Notes under the pieces: generated by a model
What the model was told of the DNA's origin: nothing
Databases searched by the model: none
The model's input: the letters and a program-made list of their open reading frames with translations, nothing else
NCBI GenBank assembly: GCA_009602725.1
Contig: WELB01000063.1
Span: forward strand, 386,902 to 438,799
DNA from: Spirogloea muscicola
Taxonomy: Eukaryota > Streptophyta > Zygnematophyceae > Spirogloeales > Spirogloeaceae
Reading direction: 5' to 3'
Length of the DNA stretch: 51,898 nucleotides
Shown here: positions 9,720 to 21,264 of the stretch, one piece after another
Numbering within the stretch: the first letter of the stretch is position 1
How the letters are laid out: each line of letters opens with the position of its first letter
Position numbers and translations under genes: made by a program

Positions 9720-12700
9720 ATGGCCGCCAGCGGTGGCGGCGGCGGCGGCAGGGCGCGTGTGCGCCGCCGGCTTGGGAACCCATTCCCGAAGGACCCCATG
9801 GCGCTGCCCCGCGTGCGGGGCAAGCTCTTCGCCGGCGCAGCGATGGGCGCGCTGGCTGCCGAGTGGCCGATCGGCGACGCCTTCGTCGCCCGCTGGAGGC
9901 CCGACGGTGGCGGGTCCTTCGCCGTCTATCACAGAAGGTTGGGCCACGCTGAATGTGACATTTGCCAATGCTAATTCACGTTGGAAAGACTTGCCATGCA
10001 ACTCCTTTGGAATGCTACGGCCATGGACTGACTGATGATGGCAGTCAGCATTACGTGCTCTGCGTGTGGCGGCTGCAGCGAGCCGGAGCGTGCGTTGTGG
10101 GCCAGCGTGCCGGGGGTCGCCTTCGTGACTGCAGCGGCAGGCGAAGCGCTCGTGGAGGAGAGCCGCGGCTCCTTCGCCGTCCACGACCGCGCCCTGGTCG
10201 TCCTGCAGCATCAAGCTGGTCCGTGCTCCCAGCCTGCCTGGCCTCGCTGCCATGCGCTGGTGAAACCCACATGGCTTGCTGACATGGGTCTAGTGCCACT
10301 CGCCTGTGCAGTCGACAGCATTGCTCTGGGCTGGCCCGACGATGCAAGCACCGGGGACGCCCTGGCATCTGGCAGCTGGTTTGGCGGGCAGCATGGTGAT
10401 GACCACGCCGTGCCTGCAGTCGTGCCACTCGGAGATCACACAGAGGAGCTGCATGGCGAGGACGACGTTCTGGCCTACTGCAGCAGTGTGTCGTCTGCCG
10501 AGGAGCTCCTGTTTCCGGCCGAGACGCAGGCGGCGGTCCTCCACCAGGATGCAGGCTATGGCTCAGATTGCGGTACCTCGACTGCACCGCTCTCACGAGC
10601 AAGCAGCGCAGACTTGCTGATGACAGGCTCCAGCATTGCATCGTCGAGTACCGAAGCAGAGGAAGTTGCTGATGGTGGCGCTGCAGTGGTGCCTCTCATC
10701 CTCCGTGGCTTCCTGTACACGAGCACGCAGCTTGCAAGAGAACACATTGCACGGCAGCAGCCCCGTAGGCCATTGCCAAGAACAGCATGGGATGCGCTCG
10801 CACTCGAGCCAGACGAACACAGGGAGAGGAGTCCACTTCAGGGACCGGCCGAGAGAGCGGGCTCGTCAGAGATGGACGTGGACTGCTGTTTGTTGGCGCA
10901 GTGGTCAATGAAACTGTGGCAGCAGCAGGAGCACCAGCTGAGCTTTTCGGTACAAGTCGAGGAGCTCCGGGAGGTCACCAACTTGGACTGCGACGACAGA
11001 ACGCGGCGCAGCGGGGCCACTGATGCAGGCTGGGCTAACTGCAGCTGCGACCCAGCAGGCTTGGCAGCTAGCCCAGCCTGGCTGTGGTCACACCAGCCCG
11101 CATCAGCTTTCACGCTGGGCTTGCCATATCAGTCGCTGCAGGTAGCGCACAAGGTTACAAAGGCAAATTTGGCGAAGCTTGATGCCGCCCAGCAGCTCAC
11201 AGGCCCACCTGCAGCCCCCCGGCACTTGCCGGTCATCAACAGGTGCAGTCCACCGATCATATTGCACTCACTAGTATTTACCAGCCATTCGAGTATTACA
11301 TACACATAAATTTCTCTTTATCCTATACACATGAAAGCTCTATACCAGGCTGTTACTGTGCTCATATGGCATCACATACGCCTTGCCACTTTACTTGGCG
11401 TAATCAGCTCTGACCTCTGAGCAGGCGTTATGGAACTTGCAGGGTTCAGCTGACGTACTTGACGAGCCCGGCAGAGGGCTTCTTTGGCTTTGGCGAGCAA
11501 TTCTCCCACTTCGACATGAAAGGCCGCCGCATCCCTGTCCTGGTCCAGGAGCAGGGCCTGGGCCGCGGCGACCAGCCAATCACTGCTGCCGCCAATCTCT
11601 TCGCTCACCGGTATGTGCATATTAGGAGCTGACTGGAGCGAGTCACTGCACTTGTCTGACATCGTTTTCATAAGCGCAGTGGCAATTAGCTAGCTGTAGG
11701 CCATTAGAGACACACACTAGGATGCTTCGCGCACTCAGGGTCTACGTGTGAGGATGTAGAGGCGAAGAAGCGTAGGTGTGATTGATAGCTATATATGCTG
11801 CATCGTGACAGCTCCGGAGGGTCGTGGCATACAAGCTACGCGCCGATGCCCTACTACATGACATCCGAGATGCGAGCGCTGTACCTTGAGAACTACGAGT
11901 ACTCTCTCTTCGATCTAAGGAAGCTGGACGAGGTCCAACTGCAGGTCCTTATTGCTTACTTTGAACTCAAGGTCTTGTCAAGCTTAATCACATGCCATGC
12001 AGCCATATGGAGTTTACATATGTTTGCAAAGACTTTCAATATTGGTCAATCAACCAGACTATGCTCGATCTTGCAGGTTCATTCGACCCAGATGGACGGA
12101 CGGATCCTCCACGGACGGAGTCCGCTGGAGCTCATTGAGCAGTACACATTGTCCATTGGGAGGATGAAGCGATTGCCGTCGTGGATCCTCAAGGGGGCTA
12201 TCGTAGGAATGCAGGGCGGCGCTGACAAGGTGCGCAGTGTGTGGGAGCAGCTCCATCGCCTCGGGGCTCCGCTGGCAGCCTTTTGGCTGCAGGACTGGGT
12301 GGGGCAGCGGCGCACATCCATCGGCTGGCAGCTCTGGTGGAACTGGGAAGTGGACCGTGACCACTACCGCGGCTGGGAGGCACTCACAAGCGACCTGCGC
12401 TCCGAGGACATACGCACAATGACATACTTCAACCCACTAGTTGCGCCCGTAAGTATGCAATCAATCTAAAACAGTATGTTAGGGATTAGGTTTTAGGGTT
12501 TAGGGTTTAGGGTTTAGGGTTTCGGGTTTCGGGTTTAGGGTTTAGTCTACAAGGAGTCAAGCAAGTGCATATAAGTCCAGCATCTAAGGCATGGTTGAGT
12601 GCCTGGACACTAAGCTGGCATCCGACGTTAAATACATAACGTTGATCATCTTGCACTTTTCATGAAACAGTCGCATGACAAAGCAAACAGGAGGAGAGAC

Positions 12701-14565
12701 ATGTTTGCTGAGGGGCAGGAGCGCGGCTACTTTGTGACGGACCGTAAGGGCCTACCGTACATGGTGCCCAACACGAGCTTCAATGCAGGCCTGGTGGACT
12801 TGACCAACCCCGCAGCACGGGTCTGGCTCAAGGGCGCTATGCTGGACATGGTCCGCACGGGGGTCTCTGGCTGGATGGCCGACTTTGGCGAGGCCTTGCC
12901 CTTCGACTGCTACCTCTACTCAGGTCAGCCTCTTGAAAGTCACAACCCCTTGGCGAACGTTCAGGAACATTCTTGGACGATTGTGTCGATTGTGACTTGT
13001 ACTGAAAGGTCAGCCCACAATAGATACTAATCTGATTAAGGCCTGGTCTTGGCTACAGGAGAGAAGCCTGTGACAGCCCACAACCGCTGGCCGGAGCTGT
13101 GGGCAGAGCTCAATCGCGAGGTTGTGGATGAGTGGGAGGCAGAGCAGCAGAGTCGCGCCAAGGCACCTCTGCAGCTTGCGGCAGGCTACCGCAGCGAGGA
13201 GGAATCTGTAGGCTTGAGAGCGAGCTCTCAGAAGGTGGAAGAGCCAAGCAAGCAAGTAGGCGTGCAGGCTACATCAGGCAATTTGGAGAGCTCTGAAGTG
13301 GAAGTGGATGAGCTTGATGACTCCCTCGTCTTCTTTGTGCGGTCGGGGTTCCGAAAAAGCCCGCAAAGTGCCACGCTATTCTGGGAAGGCGACCAGATGG
13401 TAAGCTGGCAACGGCATGACGGCATCAAGAGTGCCGTAACTGGCCTGCTGACTGGTGGCCTCTCCGGCCTCGCCTTCAATCACAGGTGCACATGCTTACA
13501 CATTCAATACCTAGTGCATTGCTTGCCAGCAGCGGCCCAATGTGGAGACAACATTCGGTAGTCATCAGTAGACTACTACACTGTCATGCTGTATTTATCC
13601 ACTTGAAAGTTGCCAATATGAGCTGAGTGAATGTGCTCTATCTATTTGGCACACACAGCGACATTGGTGGCTACTGCACAGTGGACACGCCCATTTTCAG
13701 CTACAGGCGTAGCGAGGAGCTTCTCTTGCGGTGGATGGAAGTGAATGCCTTCACGACCGTCTTCCGAACGCACGAGGGAAATTCCCCGACGTCCAACGCG
13801 CAGTTTTACAGCAATCAGACTACTCTCTCGGCATTCACAAGGATGGCCTTGATCTACAAGTCGTGGTACTTTTACCGTCTGCAGCTTGTAGAGGTGAGCC
13901 CGAGAGCTGCCACTACCCCTGCTACACTTGCAGGACAACCTGACACTAGTAGCTGACCTGCTTGACATGTGCTCTATCTCTAGCACAAACTACTTGATTC
14001 CCTAAGCAGAGCTGAGCAACGTTAGTGGCTAATACCAACTCGACTGCTTACTATTACCCTGCTCCTCTTGCAGGAGGCTGCTCGAACGGGTGCGCCTGTG
14101 GTCAGGCACCTATTTCTGCACTATCCACAGGACCCAGAAGTTCGCAAGATTGTCTATCAGGAGTTCCTGGTGGGTTCGGAGCTACTTGTTGCGCCCGTCC
14201 TTGATGCTGGCAAGGCCGAGGTAGATGTATACTTTCCTGGCGATGACGAGTGGGAGCACGTATGGACTAGCAAGGTCAGTTAGAGCTGACTCGATCGAAC
14301 AACCTCCTTCTGTCTCTGGCATCAGTCATCGCATGCAGGTTTGACTGCATCCGGGTTCCTGAAGGGAATGCAGGAGGGCACAATCTGACATGGCTCGTGG
14401 CTGCTACTTTTGCAGGTGTACAGCAACAGCATGGCTGGCCAACGCGGCTATGTACGAGTCGCAGCTCCTCTAGGTTACCCTGCTGTCTTTTGCAGGAAGG
14501 GTTCAGCTGTGGGGGCCACGTTCCTTGCCAATCTAGAGGAGCAGGGTGTCCTGATACAAAATTAG
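9720..14565 (+). CDS. Sulfoquinovosidase-like GH31 glycoside hydrolase, copy A
   Basis: Exons: 9720-9937, 10079-11242, 11443-11610, 11812-11944, 12077-12448, 12671-12923, 13059-13485, 13659-13893, 14074-14274, 14416-14565; 1106 residues. The catalytic half aligns along its length with the bacterial YihQ sulfoquinovosidase family, which releases sulfoquinovose from sulfolipid headgroups. Visible residues: nucleophile Asp756 in WMADFGEALPFD, acid/base Asp881 in WEGDQMVSW, Gln607 in MQGG, Gln633 and Trp649 in the WLQDW...LWWNW segment, and Tyr917 in HSDIGGY. The position matching the sulfonate-binding Arg301 of E. coli YihQ is Gln646, so substrate may differ. The N-terminal ~460 residues hold a beta-sandwich-like region (AFVTAAAGEALVEESRG) with a large low-complexity insert, making it much longer than the ~680-residue bacterial enzyme. 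I see no clear signal peptide. Start Met is the first in-frame ATG after triplet runs. Confidence 0.85.
12481..12545 (+). repeat. Interstitial telomere-type repeat (TTTAGGG)n in an intron
   Basis: About eight head-to-tail units of TTTAGGG, two of them TTTCGGG variants, lie 33 bases downstream of the exon 5 donor in sulfoquinovosidase-like copy A. TTTAGGG is the telomere unit of land plants and many green algae. The flanking exons join in phase, so the gene is not interrupted. Confidence 0.9.
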
Positions 14566-15329
14566 ATGCACAGCTGTAGCAAGCTTGCGGTAGAAAATGT
14601 GGAGACCTTTTGCTACTTGCTTTCTCAAACATGTCTGCAGCCAGCGGAGGCTGGGCACCTTGTACTTCTGTACATTCTGTAGTTACGTCTTCTAGTCATT
14701 ATTTATTCATTTTCATTCTTTCAATTCAATTCAATTTTTTAACCTGCTCCTGAATAGCTGAAAGAAGTGGTAAGCCGTGTGCACTGCATTTGCCTATCCT
14801 TGAGCGTCTGCTCAGCCGCGGCGTTCCAAGTCAGTAGATTTGTGCTAACAACTGATACAGCAAATGGTCGTAACAAAAGGTGTGAATTGTGAAACAGTGG
14901 ACACAGAAGATATTATTGAAGGGAATAAAAGGCAATGTGTCAAACTCAACATCAGCAGCCAGTCGTTCAAATAATCGGAGGTTCTTTACCACTGCCTGAC
15001 TGCTTTAGCGCATCTGACATGGCCAGAGGTGTAAGTGGAACACAAGGCAAGATGAAGATGACTACCCAGGTCCTTGCAAGATGCCTCAAAGCAGAGATGA
15101 AGCAATGATGTAACCGTCCAGGCCGCCTGCTTTACCCCATATCAGCTTGAAGTCTTACAAAGACCCCTTATATCAGATTGGGACGCTAATGCAGGGTCTG
15201 TGCAGCAGGATTTATGCGCGATGCCTACCTTAGCCCCCCCTAAGCATGGGATGTCGCTTTCTGTAGCCCAATCCTCACTTTAGCTTTCGACCCTTGTGGA
15301 CCCGTTCTTATCCTTTGGGCAGGCTCTTC
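14566..15329. other. 3' flank of the GH31 copy A gene, no gene seen
   Basis: Contains the 3' UTR of the sulfoquinovosidase-like gene and AT-rich sequence (for example tttcattctttcaattcaat near 14712-14731). No conserved coding sequence or structured RNA is apparent. Confidence 0.4.
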
Positions 15330-17660
15330 ACAACTCTCGCAGAAGTGCGCTCCCGTAGAAGGTGGGGGCTGGGAAAGGCCAGCCCAAAATGAATGGACAA
15401 GGTCCAAAAAGCCGGAAGGCGCTTAAAAGCACAAAGCCCTCGCCCCCTTTTGAAAGACATGGCTCTTTGCGGGCAAGGGCTGAGGAGTAGCCAGCCCAGA
15501 GAAGATGGACAAGGTCCACTCTTCGATGAGTTGGCGATCTGGCAAGACGAGTTACCGAGCGAGAGAGGCTAGAGCGGCCAAGCACGAAGCAAGCACATGG
15601 TATGGACTCTAGACTCGGGGGCTGAGCCTGAGACTCAGGCAATTGACCGTAGGAGCAAGTACTTTGTCGCCAGGCCTCGGCATGCACACATGAGTTCACT
15701 GCAGAATGTTGTCAGTACTGATGGCCGCCGTTCACCAGCAAGTCTCCATCGGACTCAGACCACTTCCAGCACGGTGACCAAATCCGAATGCGTCTCTGTG
15801 GACGAGAGGCGCCTTGTCCTTAGCTCTTCGCTGTGTCAGTCACTACTCCTAGGCTGGTAATTACAATCAAATTGATCTTTGATGCCGAAGGGTTCTCGTT
15901 CATCAAGTCAGGTAAGAACAGCAGCCTCATTGGCGAGTGTGCCATTTGCCCCTACCTGAGGGCTAGCTCATACTCGTGTCCATCATCCATTATGGTGGAC
16001 CTTGACAGCACTTATGACTGCAAGGCGTCCCGTAAGTGGCGTCCCGTAAGTGGCTCGAAGGTGTCCCTAAGTGGGAACAAGAAGCAGCTTCAAGATGGGC
16101 AATGTATGTGAGAGGCCAGCCCGAAAAGGTATCGCTAAGCCGAGACACAGAGGCGGCAGTCAAGGTGGTGGCCTGTCAGCAGATTTACGGCAATGCCTGG
16201 GTTGGCTGGTGGTCGACCAAGAGACGCATGCAGCACACTACTGCAAGCAACCCAGCGGCAGCGAAGCTGGGAAGACTTTGTAGGCTCTTCCGGGGCTGGT
16301 GACTGCAAGGGCCATCAACCAGTGACGAAATAAAGGTGGAAACCTCAGTAAGAAAGCGCAGACGCTCAGCAGACCAGGTGGCCACTACGTGTGCCCAAGA
16401 CGACTATACAGAGTCGAGACATGAAGGGAGCTTCTTCTTCTTCTTCGACTTGCGGTTTCCGGCCCCTTTGGACCTTGTCCTGGTCCGCCCTGTACTTATT
16501 CCGGTTTGCACTTGCTGACCCGACGTTATTGAGCGCCTCTTGCTGACGTCTTAGAGACTAATATCTTGTACATTCCTTTGGGCTGGCCATTCACAGCCCA
16601 TTGGGATAGCCACTTCTCTCCCACTTCTCTTCTCTCTATGGGCGAGGACTTTCTTCCCAGCCACCGCCCTCTCATGGAAGCGTCTTTCTTCTCGCTGAGG
16701 TTCTTGAGCGACGAAGGACGCGGACGACCCGGCAGGGGACGACTGTTAGAATGTAGGCATTGGCTTCTGGTATTTCTTCACTTACTGACTCCTATATCTT
16801 CATATTGTTTAGTGTCCAACTTAGGGAAGCGCCTGTCGCTTCCAGGGGCTGCTTGCCCGGACCATCGGGGTGACTCGTAGGCAGATCACACGTGTGAGTT
16901 TGAAGCCAAACGGGTATGGAGTCAGTAGCTCAATGGACACCTTTTTGGGCCGGCTCTGCAGCCGGGCCACCGGCGGGTTGTACCCGCCGGGTACCACTGT
17001 GCTCCGTCAACGTTTATTCTTTTTATCAAGAAAAGTGGGGGTCAGTGGGCATGAGCTCACTCACTCCAACAGGGGCCACCGAGCTCCTTTCGCATACTTT
17101 GTTTGCACAAGTAGGATGAAGGGCTCGCCCTTTGAGGATAGGGGCTGGAAAAAGCCAGCCCACAAAAGAATGAACAAAGGACGAGAAGGGGCCAGGGGAA
17201 GTACGAAGAACAACAAGCACAAGAAAGAAACGAAGCAGCTACGAAGCACTCAGTATCCCCTGCTAAGCAGCCTCAGGTCAGAGTAGGAGGACCACCCGGC
17301 GGGGTGCAGCACTTCCTGGAGGCTCGGTGCCTTCGGGTCTTGTGTCCTGCTACCGCATGCGTTTATCTATGTGCCTACAGCGGTCCCAGGCGCTTGCCTC
17401 TTCGCTGGCTTGTCACAGACCTTGCCCCCATTGGGAGTGCCACTTCTTCCTTTGCATCGCCGGGCTGGTCGCGCCCTTGCAGCAGCCTCTGGCTTGCGCA
17501 GCTGGGTTGCTCTATCTCCCCTCAGCTCATCTGACTTCCTACTGCTGACACGGGGTTACTAAGGGCGCCCTGTCTGCCTAGCCTGTGGCTCCGTCATGAA
17601 CACCTGTATGCATCTGGCTGGCTTTTTACAGCCGATTTTTTATATCAGCAGCCGCATTTC
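15330..17660. mobile_element. Mixed-strand retrotransposon fragments and decayed sequence
   Basis: Minus-strand 3' UTR pieces with the GGGCTGG/CCAGCCC hairpin are at about 15365-15410, 15478-15515 and 17140-17290; a plus-strand piece is at 16570-16700. A plus-strand coding-end copy at about 17312-17670 carries RAGRALAAASGLRS and SSSDFLLLTRGY. It is closely related to 48455-48755, with a shared tail containing atgaacacctgtatgcatct. Between 15600 and 16420 the sequence is mostly unassigned; only a weak hairpin-like fragment is visible near 16110. All coding frames are broken. Confidence 0.6.
17398..17450 (+). repeat. 3' UTR hairpin segment inserted in a coding-module copy
   Basis: Compared with the sister copy at 48455-48755, this copy has about 50 extra bases in the middle of the coding module. 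The extra piece reads gctggcttgtcacagac followed by cttgcccccattgggag, which is the family's 3' UTR hairpin segment. The two parts of one element are thus fused out of order. Confidence 0.6.
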
Positions 17661-17945
17661 TTCTTTTCGCCCACTGCTCCTTGCTTGCCAGCACCCATAC
17701 CACCTTCCTTGCGTCGCTGCTGGCGTACTTCTTTTTGGAGTCTGCCGCCGTCATCACCATGGGCAAGAAGGCCGTCTCTGCCGTGGCCGAGAAGGCGAGG
17801 AAGGAGCCCGGCACTCCCTCCAAGAGCGCGGCTTCTCCATCGCCAAGTAGTGGTGATACTCCGGGACCTGGTATACGATTAGCCCTAACAGGCCACAAAC
17901 GAATAGCCCTCTTCAGCTGACCAATCGAGGCGCCGGCGCAGCGCT
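17661..17945. other. Short unassigned stretch with a small open frame
   Basis: A 79-codon plus-strand frame (17681-17920) contains a basic, Ala/Ser/Pro-rich segment starting MGKKAVSAVAEKARKEPG after a hydrophobic leader-like stretch. It has no relatives I recognise and lies between two retrotransposon pieces, so I do not call it a gene. Confidence 0.25.
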
Positions 17946-19070
17946 GGTCACAACAAACTCCGGTCCTCTCGCTGAGGTTCTTGCGGGATGGCGACCAGGT
18001 CAGCGCGCCGTGTATGGAGCTGACCGTCCGCCCCCAGGGGAATGGGCAGGACAGACGTGTTCTCTGGTGCACCTGTGTAGCCAGCCTCCAAGAACACGCC
18101 ATACATGCCGTCCCGCAGGACGTCGTGGGACCCGGTCCGCTCTCCCCCGTGTGCACAGCAGAGCATGTGCGCAGCCAGCTCCGCAGCGTCGGCATTGCGG
18201 GCTGCGCACTCACACTGCACTACCCCGACGAGGCAGGGAGGGAGGAGGCCCAGGAGCCGGTGGACAGCCGTCCGGACGACAGGGTCCGGCATGGTCAGCG
18301 CAGCGTAGATGAGGAGCGCTGTCAACCACGCCGCGGCCCCTGGGAAGGAGGCTGACAAGAGCCGGGCCGCACCCACGGAGGTCGTCCTGGGAAATGAGCG
18401 CCACCGCCTGGTCGGAGGCCGCCTTCTCCACCAACGCCATGTAGCGTGCGCGAGCACGCAGGTCAGGGGTGTGGGCCAGGTGCTCAAATGGGACTGCCCG
18501 CTGCGACACGCCGGGGCGGGCTGCCAGCAGCCCTTCGCGGGCAGAGCGGAGGTCTGCCTGGAAAGGCAGCGGGCCGATCTCCACTTCAGCTGCCACCCGC
18601 TCCAGGGCGCGGCTGTCGTGTACGAGGAAGCGCTGTCGTGTACGAGGAAGCGCTGGCACAGGGGAGCGGCGACCTGTGCCCAGCTGCTCAGGTATGCAGC
18701 CTGACAGGCCCGGGTAAGTGGGTTGCAGCCCAAGCCGCCGCGGCTGAGTGGCAGGCTAGCCTGCAGCAGAGCGGCTGGCGTGGTGCAGAAGTCCTGGTGC
18801 TGGATGAGAGTTGCCGCGCTCGCCAAGATGCCGGTGTCGAAGGACGCGTATGCCGCCTTCGCTGACGGAGAGGGAGGGAGGGCCAGGTACTGTGGCCGCT
18901 GTGCAATGCACCGCGTTAGCATGGCGAGCGCCAGCGGCATATCTTGCAGCTCTTGGGGGCGGTCGTCCGGCCGGAGGTGCACCTGCAGCCGTGCCTGCAG
19001 CTGATCCACCACAAAGGCTGGTGTCTGATAGCCCGAGGGCAGGCGCAGGAGGGCTGGCAGGCCCTGTGGG
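17946..19070 (-). mobile_element. Non-LTR retrotransposon fragment, copy 2 (longest polymerase-adjacent part)
   Basis: Minus-strand frames encode a protein homologous to copy 1 at 5946-7237, extending farther upstream (VVDQLQARLQVHLRPDDRP onward). Shared landmarks are TTPAALLQ, LPLSRGGLGC, the C-x-C-x12-H-x3-C zinc motif (QCECAARN through HMLCC) and the start of the endonuclease-like region (RRADLVAIP). It is truncated at both ends: the polymerase palm is missing at the right, and the endonuclease stops near 17948 at the left. The frame changes at least twice, once at a 20-bp tandem duplication. It lies head-on between plus-strand fragments, suggesting insertion into an older cluster. Confidence 0.75.
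18613..18652. repeat. 20-bp tandem duplication in retrotransposon copy 2
   Basis: The 20-base unit starting ctgtcgtgtacgaggaag occurs twice, at 18613-18632 and 18633-18652, without a mismatch. Because 20 is not a multiple of three, it shifts the minus-strand reading frame exactly where homology to copy 1 changes frame (after QRFLVHDS). Confidence 0.9.
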
Positions 19071-20450
19071 GACTAGGCACTCAGCGGTCCATGGCCCGCG
19101 CCTTGCACTTGCGTGCTGGCCGTGCTCTAGCTGCAGCCTCTGGCTTTCGTGAGAGGGATTGCTTTCCGGTCAGTCAAAATGGAAGCGCTGTTTCTTTCCG
19201 GCTGCTAGTCTTTCTGATTTGCGGCTTCTCACTCGTGGTTGGTGAGGAAATCATCCTACCGGCCGAGCTCTGAGACAGCGCCTTTTGGCCCCTTTGGACC
19301 TTGTCACTTCTTTTTGGGCTGGCTGTTCACAGCCCTGCCCACCTTGGGAGAGCCAGATTCTTGTACATTCTGTTGGGCTCGTCGGGGTGCCTCTTTCCAG
19401 CTGCAAATTACTCCAAGTTGCTGCTGCTAACCCGGGGTTACTAAGCTCCCCTCCGCTGTAGTCTCGTGCATAGCTGTGTGGTCTAGACGCCTTTCGACTC
19501 TCCGGCCCTTGTAAGGTTGGTGGGGCTGGCCTTTCCGAGCCACCTTCTTAAATTGGGCGAGCTTCTTAGTTGGGCAATCTCTTGCTTAGGGCTGGTCGGA
19601 ATTGCGCCTCCTTATTCGTAATAAGTATTGAGCGATTCATCCTACCCCAGTTCTGAGCCAAAGCTTTTTGGTTCATAGCCCTTCTGAAGGAGCCACTTCC
19701 TCAGCCATTGCCGACAGATCGGACGAGCTGTTCTTTTCATAGCCCACGATGACCGACACCCACGGTGCGTAGGGCGCTCGGTGGCTCGAGCTGCTCAACC
19801 AGCTCTCGCACACCATCTCCCGCCGGTACCATGGGGAGCGGGTAAATTCAATGCAGCAGGCTCGCTCGCGCAGGTGTACCGCATGCGCCTGTCCGTCTAG
19901 CGGCAGAGGTCCATGGTTCGCGCGCTGCATCTGTGTGCCGGTCATGCCCTTGCTGCTGCCTCTGGCCCTGGCCAGGGGACCCGCTACCAGGAGCCCAGTT
20001 TCTCTGACCTGCAGCTGCTTAGCAGGGGTTACTGAGTGCTTCGTAGCTGCTTTCATTCCATATGTGCTAGGTTTAGTGGTCTCTACACTCTGGACTCCAT
20101 CACACCTCCTTGTCCATTCTTTTGGGCTGGCCTCTCCCAGCCACCAGTTAATCTGGCTGCGCTTGCTTCATGTCCTTCTTTTCGGGCTGGCTTTTCACAG
20201 CCCTTGCCACCACTCGGAGAGCCAATTCTTCTTCTTCTTTTCACAGCCACCGCCCTCTCCTGGAAGCGTCCTTCTTTTCAGAGCGATTGCCTTACATGAA
20301 AAGAGCTGTTTAAGGTTTCCAGGCGAGTTCACCGCTTTCTTTGCCTCTTTGAAGCTTGTATCATTCTTCGTTCTGGCCATTCACAGCCATCGCCCCTCAA
20401 CCGTTTCTCTCTCTTGGCACCCCCCCCCTTCGGTGTGCCAAGTGGCGACG
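19071..20450 (+). mobile_element. Array of retrotransposon 3' ends (plus strand)
   Basis: Several 5'-truncated copies follow one another. Coding-module remnants are at about 19085-19230 (MARALHLRAGRALAAASGFR), 19360-19440, and 19755-20033 (LLNQLSHTISRR from the endonuclease end, then SLAQVYRMRLSV and SDLQLLSRGY with stop). 3' UTR hairpin copies are near 19316, 20125 and 20187. The segment around 20240 (cagccaccgccctctcctgg) recurs at 16660 and 33360. All copies are interrupted by stops or frameshifts. Confidence 0.65.
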
Positions 20451-21264
20451 TGACACCGCGCGCACGTGGCCGCCCGCGTGGCGCCCCTTGAGGTGCCACG
20501 TGTCGCCCGGCCCGGCGGGCCCGATGGTCCCCCCCCCCCCCAAGAGGCCGTCCCCCCCCTCTCCCCGCGGCCTACTCTAGCGCACTCTTGGACCCCTTCC
20601 TTTTTAGCACCCCGCCTTCCTCCACTTCCAACAGCCCGCGACCGCCGCCGTCGCCGCCGCCGCCGCCGCCGCCGCAACCTCCGCCGCATCCGCCGCCGCA
20701 TCTGCCGCCGCAGATCGAGGGACGGGGGATNGCCGCCGCCGCGGGCCGCCTGCTGCCGCGGCGGCTGCTCGGGGCGGCGAGGCTACTGCCGGCGAGGCGC
20801 TCCTTTCTAGCCTCGACGCTGCTGCGCACGCTGCCGGCCTGCACAATTGCTCGGCCCTTGCCCGCCGGACGGCCGCTCCACTTGCCAGGTCCCGCGCGCT
20901 CCCACCACCTGGGATCCTCTAGGCCCGCCATAGCCGTGACGGCCTGAACGCAGGCGGAGCCCGCGATTCGCTCCATTGCTGCAATCGCAAGCAGGCGGCT
21001 CGGTGGAGCTGCGCGGATAAGGCTCGGCTGCCCGGCGCCGGTCGCCGCTGGCAAGGCCGCGCCAGGTTCACTGAATTCGTCCAGTGCCTCGCCGCCGCTG
21101 CAGCCGGCGGATCGCTTGCCCTGCCGCCGCGGGCGTCGGCGGCCTCGGGGTCCTCCTCCTCGTCGGCGGCCTCAGGGTCCTCCTCCTCGTCGGCGGCTGC
21201 GCCGCGCTCGTCGCCCTCGTCTGGCACTGCAGCGACGCGCTTCGTTAGCTCAGACGACGCAGCC
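20451..21264. other. GC-rich upstream region of the HGL1-like gene
   Basis: Contains poly-C tracts, a CCG triplet run at about 20641-20714, and a single unresolved base at 20731 just after it. Open frames on both strands here are low-complexity (Pro, Ala or Arg rich) and fit no known protein; they are likely products of the GC bias. The HGL1-like promoter and 5' UTR should lie here. Confidence 0.4.

Noticed and set aside
9448-10035. Long open frame beginning MDKAGQVAEAALRRD
   Set aside because: It runs through GGC repeats with poly-Ala/Gly and lies in a different frame from the conserved GH31 N-domain. It is a GC-bias shadow.
20572-21054. Minus-strand frame that would be divergent from the HGL1-like gene
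   Set aside because: Low-complexity after a short plausible N-terminus, crosses an N and a CCG run, and has retrotransposon debris right behind it. No homology seen.
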